This document shows, piece by piece, positions 33,616 to 43,809 of a stretch of 64,000 nt of DNA; position 1 is the stretch's first letter; each line of letters opens with the position of its first letter. A model generated the notes under the pieces. It saw nothing but the letters and a program-made list of their open reading frames with translations. It searched no databases and was not told the DNA's origin. Both the position numbers and the translations under genes were made by a program. The DNA comes from Auriscalpium vulgare (lineage: Eukaryota; Basidiomycota; Agaricomycetes; Russulales; Auriscalpiaceae), in NCBI GenBank assembly GCA_019915015.1, contig JAHBBC010000004.1, positions 1,364,001-1,428,000 of the forward strand. Reading direction: 5' to 3'.

Positions 33616-34556
33616 AGTTGCCGTAGACTCCGGGAACCATACGGGAAGGGCCGATGCGGCCCGTCGGGCGCGCAGCGCGCAAGCGTCCATATCCGGCGTC
33701 CAAGCTCAAGCAGGACACGGGCGAGGAGTCGGAGGCGGCCTTCTTGGGGCTCAATCTTGCGGACTCGCCGCAGGTCACGCCGTCGTGGATTTAGGAGCTC
33801 TGAGTTTTCGTGTAAGTATGTTCATCGGCAACCTCACATGATTACGCGAGTCTGACGGACATACAGCAAGAAGAAGGAGCTTCACATGCCTTACCTCAAC
33901 ACGTAGGCCACCAACTCTTCTCGCGCGGAGGCTCGCTGACAAAGTTCAGGCCGAAAAGTACGGTATGCCCCCTTGACTGGACGAACGCCTAGGGATACGG
34001 CATGTAGTTCGGAGGTCATTGGTAGATACTGTCCGTATTCGCCAGCTCATTCTTTCCTATTTTTACGGATAATCTTGCAGGCCACCTCTTCTTCTTCACG
34101 CAGCTCCCTCTCTCGACAGTGCTCGCTGCGACCGCGGCGTCGCCTACCCACAAAAGGCCCGCGTGTCGCGATGACATCGTCCGCGAGCTACGTCGCCAAG
34201 AAATGAGAGTCATCTTATATCGACGTGAAGACAGCGGACACTCCCTGCGCAGCCTACGCGTGGCTCGTTAGTGTGCGATGGCCGAAAAATGACTCGGGAC
34301 GGAGGACACTGCGGCATCGCGGCATGGGGCCGGAGTTGAACGGAGCGCCCACGTGCCGTGCCGACGGGCGGCAAGCTCTCCGTCCTCCTCTTCCGATTCG
34401 ATCAATCAACTCGCGTCCCGCATTGGCCCGTCGGGAATGTTGGGAGGCGGCTGCTCAACGTTCAACACGTATCCGACACAGCGCCTGTGATGTCACTGGA
34501 CGGCGGAGCAACGGAATATCCTGGTCTGGCTTCCGAGGTAGTCCTACCTGGTGAAG
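33616..34556. other. Interval upstream of formate dehydrogenase; no gene recognised
   Basis: A short open stretch ending at 33,794 (KRPYPASKLKQDTGEESEAA, then GLNLADSPQVTPSWI and stop) reads like the C-terminus of a protein. No start or family could be assigned. The rest shows nothing convincing. Confidence 0.4.
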
Positions 34557-34564
34557 TATAAAAT
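34557..34564 (+). promoter_or_regulatory. TATA box of the formate dehydrogenase gene
   Basis: TATAAAAT lies 117 nt upstream of the ATG at 34,681, with a C/T-rich leader between. No other good TATA is near. Confidence 0.6.
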
Positions 34565-34680
34565 GGCGACGTTCTCGGCTTCATTCTATCATCAACCTCG
34601 CATCTCCTGTCTTTGCATCCGCATAACACTCCTCCGAAACAACACCTTTACCTATTTTCGCTTAATACTCCATCCTCAAC

Positions 34681-36268
34681 ATGAAGGCAAGTCGGCTTGC
34701 CTTCAATACCAAAAATTCATGTCTTGACTGTGCAGTTTTAGGTCCTTGCTATCCTCTACAACGGCTTCAAGGCAGCCAAGGCTGAGCCTCGTCTCCTCGG
34801 CACCGTCGAGAATGAGGTATGCATCATCGCCATGATGCTTTGTACACCATTTTGACTCCGTTGTTAGCTCGGTCTTCGCGCCTACCTCGAGTCCCAGGGC
34901 CACGAATACATTGTATGTCGAACTGCAACTCGAGATCGCTTCTTAGACTGATCCATTCTCGATTAGGTGACAAGCTCCAAGGAGGGCCCGGACAGCGATT
35001 TCCAAAAGCACATTGCCGATGTGCGTCATCTATTTCACCTCACGTCGCAGGCTGTAGACTGACCGGCATGTGCTCACAGACTGACATCCTCATCACGACG
35101 CCTTTCCATCCTGGATACCTTACCAAGGAACTTATGGCTAAGGTATTCATTCTATCAATGCACTCTCTTTCCCCGCATCCCTGACAAATTCTACCCACAT
35201 TAGGCCAAGAACTTGAAGGTCTGCGTCACCGCCGGCGTCGGCTCCGACCACGTCGATCTTAACGCCGCCGTGGATCGCAAGATACAAGTGCTCGAGGTCT
35301 CGGGCTCGAACGTCGTCTCCGTCGCGGAGCAAGTGATGATGTCCATCCTGCTCCTCGTCCGCAACTTCGTGCCGGCGCACGAGCAGGCCGTGAGCGGCAA
35401 TTGGCAGGTGTCCGACATTGCGCGCAACGCATTCGACCTCGAGGGCAAGGTCGTCGGCACGCTCGGCGCGGGGCGCATCGGCTACCGCGTCCTGCAGCGC
35501 CTCGTGCCGTTCAACACGAAGGAGCTGCTGTACTTCGACTACAAGGGGCTGCCGGAGGAGGCGGAGAAGGCCGTCGGTGCACGGAGGGTTGAGGATCTCA
35601 AGGTCAGTGATGGAGAGGTGTTTTTTTCATCGCGGATGCTAAACTCGTGGAATTGCAGGAATTTGTGTCGCAGTGCGACGTTGTTACCGTCAATGCCCCC
35701 CTCCACGAGGGCACCAAGGGCCTCATCAACAAGGACCTGCTGCAGCACTTCAAGCCAGTACGTATAATCTGCTCCGCCAGCTAGCGCGCATCCGCTGACC
35801 CCAGCCCCCAGGGAGCATGGCTCGTCAACACCGCCCGCGGCGCTATCTGCAACGCCGACGACGTCGCTGCGGCCGTCAAGTCCGGGCAGCTGCGCGGCTA
35901 CGCGGGCGACGTGTGGAATGTGCAGCCCGCACCGGCGGACCACCCCTGGCGCTCAATGCGCAACCCGCTCGGCGGCGGCAACGGCATGACACCGCATTAC
36001 TCGGGCACGACGCTCGACGCACAGCAACGCTACGCCGAGGGCACGAAGCAGATCCTGCAGAACTACTTTGAGAACAAGCCGCAGGATCCGGGCAACGTGA
36101 TTGTAGGCGTCGGTGAGTGGCTTCCGGGATACACATCTTTGGAGGTGATCTGACGATTTGTGTTGGTCAACAGGCAAGTACGAGAGCGCGTCTTGTGAGT
36201 TTTCCTTGCCTCGTAAGCATTGGATGCCGTGACTGATTCTATATTCTCAACTAGATGGCCAACGTTGA
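34681..36268 (+). CDS. FDH1: NAD-dependent formate dehydrogenase, 358 aa
   Basis: Oxidises formate to CO2 with reduction of NAD+; cytosolic D-2-hydroxyacid-dehydrogenase fold. Ten exons join in phase: 34681-34686, 34742-34816, 34868-34912, 34967-35020, 35080-35142, 35204-35602, 35659-35757, 35812-36112, 36174-36194 and 36255-36268. The first intron starts with GC (AAG|gcaagt), a GC-AG intron after only two codons. Motifs: [47 protein letters not shown], the NAD-binding GAGRIGYR with Asp in [34 protein letters not shown] with the substrate Arg, [16 protein letters not shown] with the catalytic Gln and [12 protein letters not shown] with the catalytic His. Length and motifs match fungal enzymes throughout; it looks functional. 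Neighbours are relics and repeats, so there is no pathway cluster. Confidence 0.97.
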
Positions 36269-36985
36269 ATCGCGAACAACAGTGCCGTACTGATTGTCAG
36301 ATGATGCGCAGCCCCATTATCCCACTGCCTATATAATATGTGTATTAGTACCTTGTATTAATGACCAGCATCGATATCAAACAAGTGAGCCGCTTTCAGG
36401 CTGGCGCTGTGAGAGGAGCTGTGCACCCCATTAAAGCAGCAGCATCACTGTGACTTCGGGCCGCTGGTTATCTGTCTGAGTATCTTCTGACGGTGTCTTT
36501 GCAATAATAAGCGCCCGTTATCGTGAACGCTGTCGCTCGCGCCAGCACTCAGTACACGTCGTTGTCGTAGCCGCCGACAGCAACCGCAACCGCCATGAAG
36601 TCTACGGTGGTCGATCGGGCTCCTGGAGTCGAAGAGCAGGCGCAAGCTGCGTGTAGGGGAGGGGTCAAGAGGTGATCGATGTCGTGTTTGGGCAGGCAGC
36701 GGCGCGATGGAGAGCTAGTAGGCGGTCATGGATAAAATGTATCATTTGTCTTACATGCTCACCGGCCTGGAACCCCCTGTGAAGCCCTTCTGCCCATCTC
36801 TTCCCACCTTCCTCACTCTCGCTGCCTCTCTTTTGCGTATGGCTGGGCGTGGCGACTCCGTGGTCGTCGACGACGAGGCGTATTGATACGCAACTGAACA
36901 TATTGACAGAATATGGATCGGTGCACTTGCTATCCGACCCGAAGCAGTCCCAGCTGGTGCCAAGGAGAATATGCAGGGAGCCCGT
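36269..36985. other. Intergenic; no gene recognised
   Basis: Nothing with family motifs. A short frame from the ATG at 36,596 (27 codons) has no support. Confidence 0.5.
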
Positions 36986-37170
36986 GTACTTGAGTTGTGA
37001 CTCGAAGTACCGAGCGTCCGTCGCGTCCATCACCGTTGCCGCTCCGCTCGACACGATCAAGACGCGCGTACAGAATGCGAATTTCGAGCGCAAGATTTCA
37101 GGCGTGATGGTAGTGAAGGATCTCTTGAGGGAGGAGGGCGCGACAAGGGGCTTACGCCCAAGGTGCGTTG
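36986..37170 (+). pseudogene. Relic of a mitochondrial citrate/oxoglutarate-type carrier
   Basis: The open stretch SVASITVAAPLDTIKTRVQN, then ANFERKISG and VVKDLLREEGAT, matches the third repeat of the fungal Yhm2 carrier, with the PxDxxKxR signature. A shift follows: KGLTPK is in another frame, just before a donor-like site at 37,162. Nothing upstream or downstream continues the gene. Immediately 5' the sequence ctcgaagtaccgagcgtc equals the block that precedes the dispersed repeat copies (B near 38,933, D near 45,254), so the relic probably lies at an old recombination junction. Confidence 0.75.
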
Positions 37171-37740
37171 CTATGCGTTTATTCAGTCACAGTGCTCATG
37201 CCCGGTTCAGATACGTCTATTTCTCCTTCCACGCGGCATCCAATGCGCCGGCGACACCCCGTCATTCATAGAGCCCATAGACCGCCACCGCCCCTCACTC
37301 CACTCAATTAATTTCATCCCTTATGACATGCTTTCTTCGCTGTTTGGCTGGGTCCTGGTGTGTTATAGCAGCGCGTGGTGGGAAGAGGTGGGTCTATGCG
37401 TTACCTGTATGCGCTGGCATCTAGGAAGATCGGGACAGGTGCCGGTGACTCGTGAGCGCATCGTCCCTGCTCTTGCCGAACAGACCCTGTGGCAGAAACA
37501 GTGCACTTCGTGTCGAAATCCATGGCATGTCGAAATTGAAGTAAGCCTGGTCTCAAGTTCTAACATTTTCCCCCAACTCTTGAATACACGACGGTCATTT
37601 TTCAGTAGCGATGTCATCGCCTTCGACAGCCCAAGACTCCTCCAACTCAATCGCCTTTTTCCGACTGAAAGAATGGTCGTCAGCAATGTCAGCGAGAGCC
37701 ACCAAAACCATTCTGCACTCACGGGCGAGTGCTCAAACTG

Positions 37741-38067
37741 TTAAAGCCAGACGGCTGGGCCGTGCGCGTCGGGGTTCTCGGCCGCAGGGTGCTCCTCCGC
37801 TGAACGCTTCAGCCAGACCGCTAGGCCGTGCGTGTCAGGGTTCTCGGCTACAGCATCCTCCTCCGCAGAACGCCGCAGCCAGATCGCCGGGCCGTGCGCG
37901 TCGCTGCTCTCGACCGCAACATCATTTTCCACTGTATGGTTGAAGGTGGTGAGTACCTCACGAACGATTCGCTCGACAGCGCACTACTCACCCGGCATGG
38001 CAGTGGCGGTCCGAACGACGACGAGGAGCGTCATGGCCATCACAGTGGTGAACTTCAGGGTGTACAT
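37741..38067 (-). CDS. Kex2-type repeat peptide precursor (three W-L repeats), 88 aa
   Basis: Exon 1 (38067-37992) encodes a signal peptide (MYTLKFTTVMAMTLLVVV, cleavage likely after TATA). A 60-nt phase-1 intron follows, then exon 2 (37931-37741). The secreted part is three related units. Unit 1 ends DAHGPAIWL before RR. Unit 2 begins SAEEDAVAENPD and ends THGLAVWL before KR. Unit 3 begins SAEEHPAAENPD and ends AHGPAVWL at the stop. Dibasic RR/KR between units are Kex2 sites, and the acidic Ala/Glu leader of each unit resembles the dipeptidyl-peptidase spacers of yeast alpha-factor. Predicted products are short peptides ending in Trp-Leu. A TATA-like box lies about 50 nt upstream. Secretion and processing are inferred; function is unknown (pheromone-like signal, RiPP precursor or effector are options). 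Shares its architecture with the genes at 41,416, 52,846 and 54,856. Confidence 0.8.
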
Positions 38068-38112
38068 CGCGTGAGTTTCTCTGGTGATGGGCATGGATTG
38101 AAAGAGGGTACG

Positions 38113-38121
38113 CCTTATATT
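38113..38121 (-). promoter_or_regulatory. TATA-like box of the repeat-peptide gene
   Basis: On the minus strand AATATAAGG ends 46 nt before the ATG at 38,067. The other three members have a TATA box at a similar distance. Confidence 0.55.
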
Positions 38122-40560
38122 GACTCTGCTCAGTACAGCAGTCATTGATGTCTCCATAGGGAGTCGATTGCTTCTGCGCGCTTCCTCGCAGTGACTGTTC
38201 CTTTAGGAAAGCTCATGCATCACCGTTTCACAGTGTCCATCAACCTCGAGCGCGCGCTCTCATGGTACATCGTGCGTCTCTCATAACTAAGGGTCATTTT
38301 TAGCTATGAAGTGGTTCTCATGACAATGCCGCATGGCCGAAGGCCCCCAAATTATAGACTGGGCTGTGATCTCCGTGGAGAACAATGTTCTGTCCTAATG
38401 GGTCTTGTTATCTCGGTATTCCGTCGCACGAGCCAAGATTAAGCTTTCGCAGCTGGTTCTCACAGGCTTTGCCGGGCCGACATTTTCACGGACTTAGCGG
38501 GGACGCCACAAAGGCTGCTCGATGTTCCTTACTGAGGTAATGGATATTCTGAATACATGGTATCACGTTTGTTTTGACATGCTTCTTGAGGTCAGGCGCG
38601 GGATAGCCGCGTATAGCACTCATTGTCGCTCGTGGCAGCGGCGAAGCGATTGATGTAAGTCGTTAGTCTGCGGCGTTCGCCATATTACAGCGCGCTGATG
38701 GCGGTTGTCTGCCGTGAGCAGTGCTTTATACCCAGCGCTGTGAGCATCTCACTGACACCAAGATCGAAGACTGTCTTGTCTCCCACGACGCCGTTCGAGC
38801 CTGACTTACATCTATCATTTTGCCGAGGTTGCGCGTGGGCTGGCCGCCCATCTCGACAGAAAATCTCTTGCGCGGGCGCTCGTTAAGAACTTCCACGTCC
38901 CGCCAGAGGCCATCTTGGCAATAATCCTCCACTCGAAGTCTCGAGCGTCGTGGGATCCGTGCGCAATTCCTAAAATGCCAGTCTGGGCGTGGCGTCCACT
39001 ATCTGAGTGAGTTCATGCTCATGATGCCGTGCAATCCCCATGGAATTTACCGTTTGGTACTTGCAGTGATGCCGATGCGCCGCGAATCGACATTACTTCT
39101 CTCCGTCCGCTGCGACAACTTATTGACATGCGTAATACGTCCAGTACCAAACAGATGTACATTGGTGTGCACGACGATACGCTCGAATGATTGCCTCGGC
39201 TTGCTGACGGAATTCCACCGTCGCAGACACATTGTGCTTCGAGCTGTACAACATAGGTAAGGGTTATGAAACACGGCATGTGCTTCAACTCGAGACTTAC
39301 ATCTACCCGTCGTCTTCGCCGTCTGGATCGCTGCAGTCTTGACGTTTCAACCAGCACGCCGGATGGGGGGCGACTCGGACGCCGCGCCGAGCAGCATAAG
39401 CCTCGACTGGAAATACGAGAAGGTGAGTATCATCATTAATTTGCGTTGCGAGCTAGACGGACCTTGGCCAGCGACAGGCAGACCTTGCACAGTGACTTTC
39501 TGCGAAGAGAAAAGGAGAAGAATCGCGGCGAGCGTAGTGAAGAAAGGTCCACGCATTTCTCGAGATGCTCTTTGTCTTTGTCTTTGTCTTGTCTTCGAGG
39601 AGAAGATGGATTGCTTCCACAGAGTACGTGAGCCTTTTATACATTCCAGTTGTCCATCGTCATGTCTAAACGTAGTCTTCTCTCCAGGTCAGCCCTTCAG
39701 CGACAGTCAGCGCACCGTTGCGCGACCAACGCGGCCTGATCTTGTTACCGTGACCAGGTCGTTGGCTAGCGTGAGTGCTGATACACTTGAGGCGCTTTAC
39801 ATGCCGCCGGAGGGGTGGCATCGTGACAGCACGGGGATGCGCTCTGTTGCTCAACCGCCAGTTGTGTCTCACTTAGACGCGATTAGGGGCTTTTTCATGG
39901 TACTAATGTTCTGTTCGACCATGGCTGTCGATCACGGTTCCTGGCCATCTACAGCACGCTCTCCGTACGATCCCGGATTTCACAGCCCTGGACGAGTCGC
40001 AGATGCGCTGTCAGAGACGTGGGGCCCCATCAAAGGCACAAAAGGTACGTAGCCACGCTTTTCATACTGCCATATCTCACCAATGCTTACCCGGCGGGAC
40101 AGGACCACACGAAGAATTGTTAGCAACATCCGACGTGTGATGGTCTGATGTGCTCGATGGGAAGTCGGTCTCACGCACACCTCATATAGCGCTCGAAGAA
40201 CACTCTCAAGTCAACATCGTGGGTACGCCAGAAGATGCTCACACTGATCATTCCCGCGCTCCGCGGTACGCCGAGAAGAAACCCATGCTGAAGCTAGGCG
40301 CGACCCAGAAATGGGTGCTTGACATGATCGTAACTCTCGAAGGCAACTGGGCCATGAAGCTTGAAGGTCTACTATCTACCATTATCAACTGATGTGATCC
40401 TTCTGTTTTCGAAGTTATGCGGGTCGTAGAGAAATAGGTCCTCGGACTCACTTTCGCGCGCGCCGTCCGGCGCTGCCCTGAAGTGGTAAGCTTTCTCTGT
40501 CTAGTTGGTTTTCTGTCAATGATTCTGCTTTGGTTCACGCAGATTGGGCGAGAATGAACG

Positions 40561-40598
40561 GATCGTTATCTACTAGCCATCGGCTATAGATAACGATC
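40561..40598. repeat. Conserved hairpin (copy B), perfect 12-bp stem
   Basis: GATCGTTATCTA and its exact complement TAGATAACGATC flank a 14-nt loop. This is the strongest stem among the four copies. Confidence 0.9.
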
Positions 40599-41354
40599 CC
40601 ATCTGATCAAATCTAACAACACAGATCTTCTATCTTTGGTCGAGTACCGGCTCTCTCCGAACTCTCCATGTGCAACGCTGCGCAAAGATCCAGAACTCAG
40701 GATGTCACTTAGACACTTAACTGGCGTTGATTTTGACACGCTCCGAAGATGTAGGACCCCGGTCATGGTCATGTCGACGCCCAACTGCTGCCTGAAGGGC
40801 GCGCGGCCTCTTCGGGTACACTGAAGGATGATGCCGCGGATACAGTCGTGTCAGTTTGTGCGCTCTGTGCGATCCAACCTCGTTCACGGTTTACGGGCCT
40901 CGTCGCAAGATCCAAGGCTGGGTGGTCTCAGCAGAACCACCGAAGCCGTATAGTCAAATCGTCAATCACTTTGCGCTGTGAATAGCTTGATCACTCTTGG
41001 CGTTCGCCGATCTCTGAGAGAAAGAGCCTTGGTATTGTCGGCCGCCCTTTGGAGTATCCCCGTCTTCGATTCTCACCTCTTCGTGCGGTGCACGCCCAGC
41101 GTCTATCATCACAGGGCCGCGACGGCTTCGTGGCTTCTTGGCCGCACGCTACATGCGTTCAAGCTCCACCGAACTCACGCGACATCCGGACGCCGGCATC
41201 GCCGCTCTGGCAGCGTCGAGTTTCTTGGCTGAACTGTGTGGTACTCTCGAAGACGCGCCTCGTCCGACTCAGCCCTGGCCGCGACCTGCGGGGCCTGTCA
41301 GCAAACCTCGGTCTGCTCCCGCAACTGTCGCCCGTACCCATAACTGGCACGCTC

Positions 41355-41362
41355 TATAAAGG
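41355..41362 (+). promoter_or_regulatory. TATA box of secreted-peptide gene copy B
   Basis: TATAAAGG lies 54 nt upstream of the ATG at 41,416. It is conserved in the inverted copy E at 55,164-55,157. Confidence 0.7.
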
Positions 41363-41415
41363 CGCTTGTTCGACGTGGATCAAACGTTGTTGCACCCGCC
41401 ATTTTCAGCATCACG

Positions 41416-41662
41416 ATGCGCTTCTCCACCACCACCGCGATGTTCTTCGTCATATGTGGCATGATGGCGTCCGTGAACGCAACTCCTCTCCCAGGAAGCG
41501 GCAATGACGGTCAGAATATCCCTTTGCGGCGACCTAGAATTGTAACTGACGTTTACCATAGCTCGCTCCGGAGATGTTACCTACCGCACGATTGTTTGCT
41601 GGTTGAAGCGCCGTGCTGCAGATGTCGATATAGCCAGCCCCGGTTGTTCAGACCCGAACTAA
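41416..41662 (+). CDS. Small secreted W-L-K-R peptide precursor, copy B, 64 aa
   Basis: Exon 1 (41416-41509) encodes a signal peptide (MRFSTTTAMFFVICGMMASV, then NATPLPGSGND). A 52-nt phase-1 intron (gtcaga...catag) is followed by exon 2 (41562-41662), coding ARSGDVTYRTIV, then CWLKRR, then AADVDIASPGCSDPN and stop. The dibasic KRR is a Kex2-type site and is bracketed by two cysteines. Without splicing an 87-aa frame is also open. The inverted copy at 54,856-55,102 differs in exon 2 at three sites that are all synonymous in the spliced frame but change residues in the read-through frame, so the spliced form is preferred. TATA box 54 nt upstream. Function unknown. Confidence 0.8.
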
Positions 41663-41699
41663 GGAAGAGTTACGAGTGAGTTAGATTGCACGCATATCG

Positions 41700-42203
41700 T
41701 TGCCTATCTAATTTCCCTCGTGCTAGATTCTGTGCCATGATGGAATATCCGCTCATTTGCCGCTCATCGTGGCAATAGCGGGGATTGAGGAACTCGAGTC
41801 GAAAGTCTGTAGCTGTTTGTGGTGTGCGACGATGTGAATATCAGTTCATCCCGAAATGCTGTCGGTGACATTTGATTGTAAGCGCTGGGGTGCCATGTCA
41901 AATTGAGGTGAAATTGTCTCGTGTGACAGAAAGCGACGAAACTTACGCGTAGTGCCACCATCCTCGCGTTGTGGCGGCCATCTCGGCTGGCGCACTTTGC
42001 AGTGAGAGAGCGCCAAGTACCTGCACGTTGAACTCTGAAGCATCTATGTGACTGCGAGCACACGACGTCTTCGATATACGTCCGCATTGGCACTGGAATT
42101 CGAAAATCAAAGCCGGTTGGAAAGTCGGCCATCACGGGGACAAATACCTGACGGCTGAACCAAGGCTCGACGTGGAGGCACCTTGTGACCTGAAATGCTG
42201 TGG
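41700..42203. repeat. Spacer duplicated in inverted order at ~54,100-54,840
   Basis: The reverse complement shares long blocks with 54,290-54,840, for example gtacttggcgctctt/tct, ggccgccacaacgcgaggatggtgg and caccccagcgcttacaat. Both are heavily indelled. No gene. Confidence 0.7.
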
Positions 42204-42545
42204 TTAACGTGCTGTGCCTGCTGGGAGCGCACTCGTCGTCTGTGGACAGTAGGTGAGACTGCAGTATTCACTCATCGTGATGAAAAATTGTGAGAACGGC
42301 GTGTTGACGGCGTGGGGAAAGCGGGGAAAGCATGCTGCCCGCGTACTTAGTTTCGTCGGGTATCGCACTAGGCGCGGCGGCGGGCTGGGTCCGGCGAGCG
42401 ATGGCGTCAATCGCGGGGAAGCGGGGCCAGAGTGGGCCGGGGTGGCTTCCGGAACAGGCCCGTGCTCGTAGAGGGCCAGCACCCGGGCCGCGAGAAGGTG
42501 CGCCTCAAGAGGAGTCAGGGAGTCGGACTGCGCCGTTGTGGACAT
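42204..42545 (-). pseudogene. HAMP-protein gene relic, N-terminus only
   Basis: Starts MSTTAQSDSLTPLEAHLLAA like the complete copies at 51,303 and 57,988. It includes ALYEHGPVPEATPAHSGPAS, then loses the HAMP part and runs into unrelated sequence shared with ~54,150-54,290. A deletion relic of the same gene. Confidence 0.8.
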
Positions 42546-43225
42546 GTATGCGGTGTGGACGTAGGTCGAGTGAGAGAAATCTCTGTGTTCATAGCCAATA
42601 CGGCATATATCTGATGTCCACATGCTTAGCTGATGGTGCATATGAGCAGATGTAAGGAAAGCGCACCTCCGAGTCGAGGCGCCCGCGGTCGCTCTTTGCA
42701 TGGGCAACTGAAGGCAGCTGAGCCTCTCTCCATGGGTATGATCTTAGTACTTGAGGGTCGGGTAATTGAAAGTTGAGTCCAGGGCGGACGGTGCAGATTG
42801 CGACTGTTCAACTGACTAGAGCGAGCCCCGTTGAGTGTGAGTAACGGATCGATAGGCGCACCAAACTCACCCGGGTAGTCGGAGGAGAAGAGCATCTGGC
42901 ACGACCGTAGGTTCTAGATAAGACTGGTGACCAGTCCGTACTGACGAGAATGTGTGAGAGGGAGGTAGAATTGTAGTCAGTACTAGTGGCATGCAGGTGG
43001 GCTTCACAATGATTGTTCGCGTCGGCTAGCGAGCAGTTTGCTTGAAATTGTGTAGCGAGCGCACGTCAAAATCGTGTGAGATAGGTAGAACGCATATATG
43101 TGCGGAAAGCAAGAGCCAAGCGGGTTCACGCGCCGGTAGTGCCGGGCCGCCTGCCAACGGCGGCCTGCGCACTGCCCTCGCATCTCCTCGTACCTCTTGA
43201 CTTCAACCTATAGGACAACTACATC

Positions 43226-43800
43226 ATGCTGAGACTGCGAAGCCCTATCTCTTTGTACCAGCGGCCCTCGGTTCATGCTTATGTGCCGGCCGGGAAGTCC
43301 ATCGACGCAGACTGTATGGCCACCACGGCCTCCAGCTCAGGATCCTCCACAGACTCGTCCGAAGCCCTCATTGCGTCTCTCGACCACGAGGCCATCGTCC
43401 AACTTACGCTGTCCACCCACTGCCCCCACGATCCCCACGCCAGCGACGGTCCTCACCCCGCCCGAGTTATGGTGCGTACAACGTCGTCTACACCATCCAC
43501 CTCTCCGACGACACGCGCTGCGTCATCCGCATCCCGTTCAGCGAATGGACCGCCCACCACACGCTCACCCTCAATGCGCCTCAACGCCATCGCGCAGCAG
43601 CACATCCAATCGCCCACCTCCGTCCCCATCCCGCGCATACACGCATACGACTGCTCCATCACGAACGCGCTCGGCCATCCATACACAATTGCCGGCTTGT
43701 GGGCGCGTGGTTTGACGCTGGGTGGTGGACGGGCGCGCGCACGAAGGAGCGCTTCATACGGTCGGTCGCGCGGCACATGATGGACCTCGCGGGTAACCTC
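43226..43800 (+). pseudogene. APH-family kinase relic fused to the 3' end of an SDR gene
   Basis: The first ~85 bp match the antisense of the SDR gene's last codons (compare 58,554-58,640). At 43,317 the sequence switches to the start of the APH gene (compare 61,015): MATTASSSGSSTDSSEALIA and LDHEAIVQLTLSTH. A frameshift follows near 43,450, and homology continues to TKERFIRSVARHMMDLAG near 43,790, where it breaks into repeat C. It lacks the catalytic HxDxxxxN and IDWD motifs. Confidence 0.82.
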
Positions 43801-43809
43801 GTATGTCGC

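Larger units (their letters stand above)
38600..41410 (+). repeat. Dispersed gene-derived repeat, copy B (with upstream block)
   Basis: Longest copy. An upstream block at 38,600-38,940 also occurs at 43,810-44,100 and 45,020-45,270, and holds a coding-like remnant (AEVARGLAAHLDRKSLARAL, NFHVPPEAILAIILHSK). The main block follows from gatccgtgcgcaattcc to the hairpin (40,561-40,598). It ends in the promoter of the secreted-peptide gene at 41,416. Splice-like sites are conserved between copies but frames are broken, so the body is a decayed gene or a non-autonomous element. Confidence 0.75.

Noticed and set aside
41416..41679. An 87-aa unspliced Cys-rich secreted protein at copy B
   Set aside because: In the inverted copy the read-through part has three replacements in 101 nt, including two Cys to Arg, whereas the spliced frame has none.
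42810..42895. An amidohydrolase fragment (MLFSSDYPG)
   Set aside because: Only nine residues resemble the family's last metal-site block and nothing else of the enzyme is nearby.
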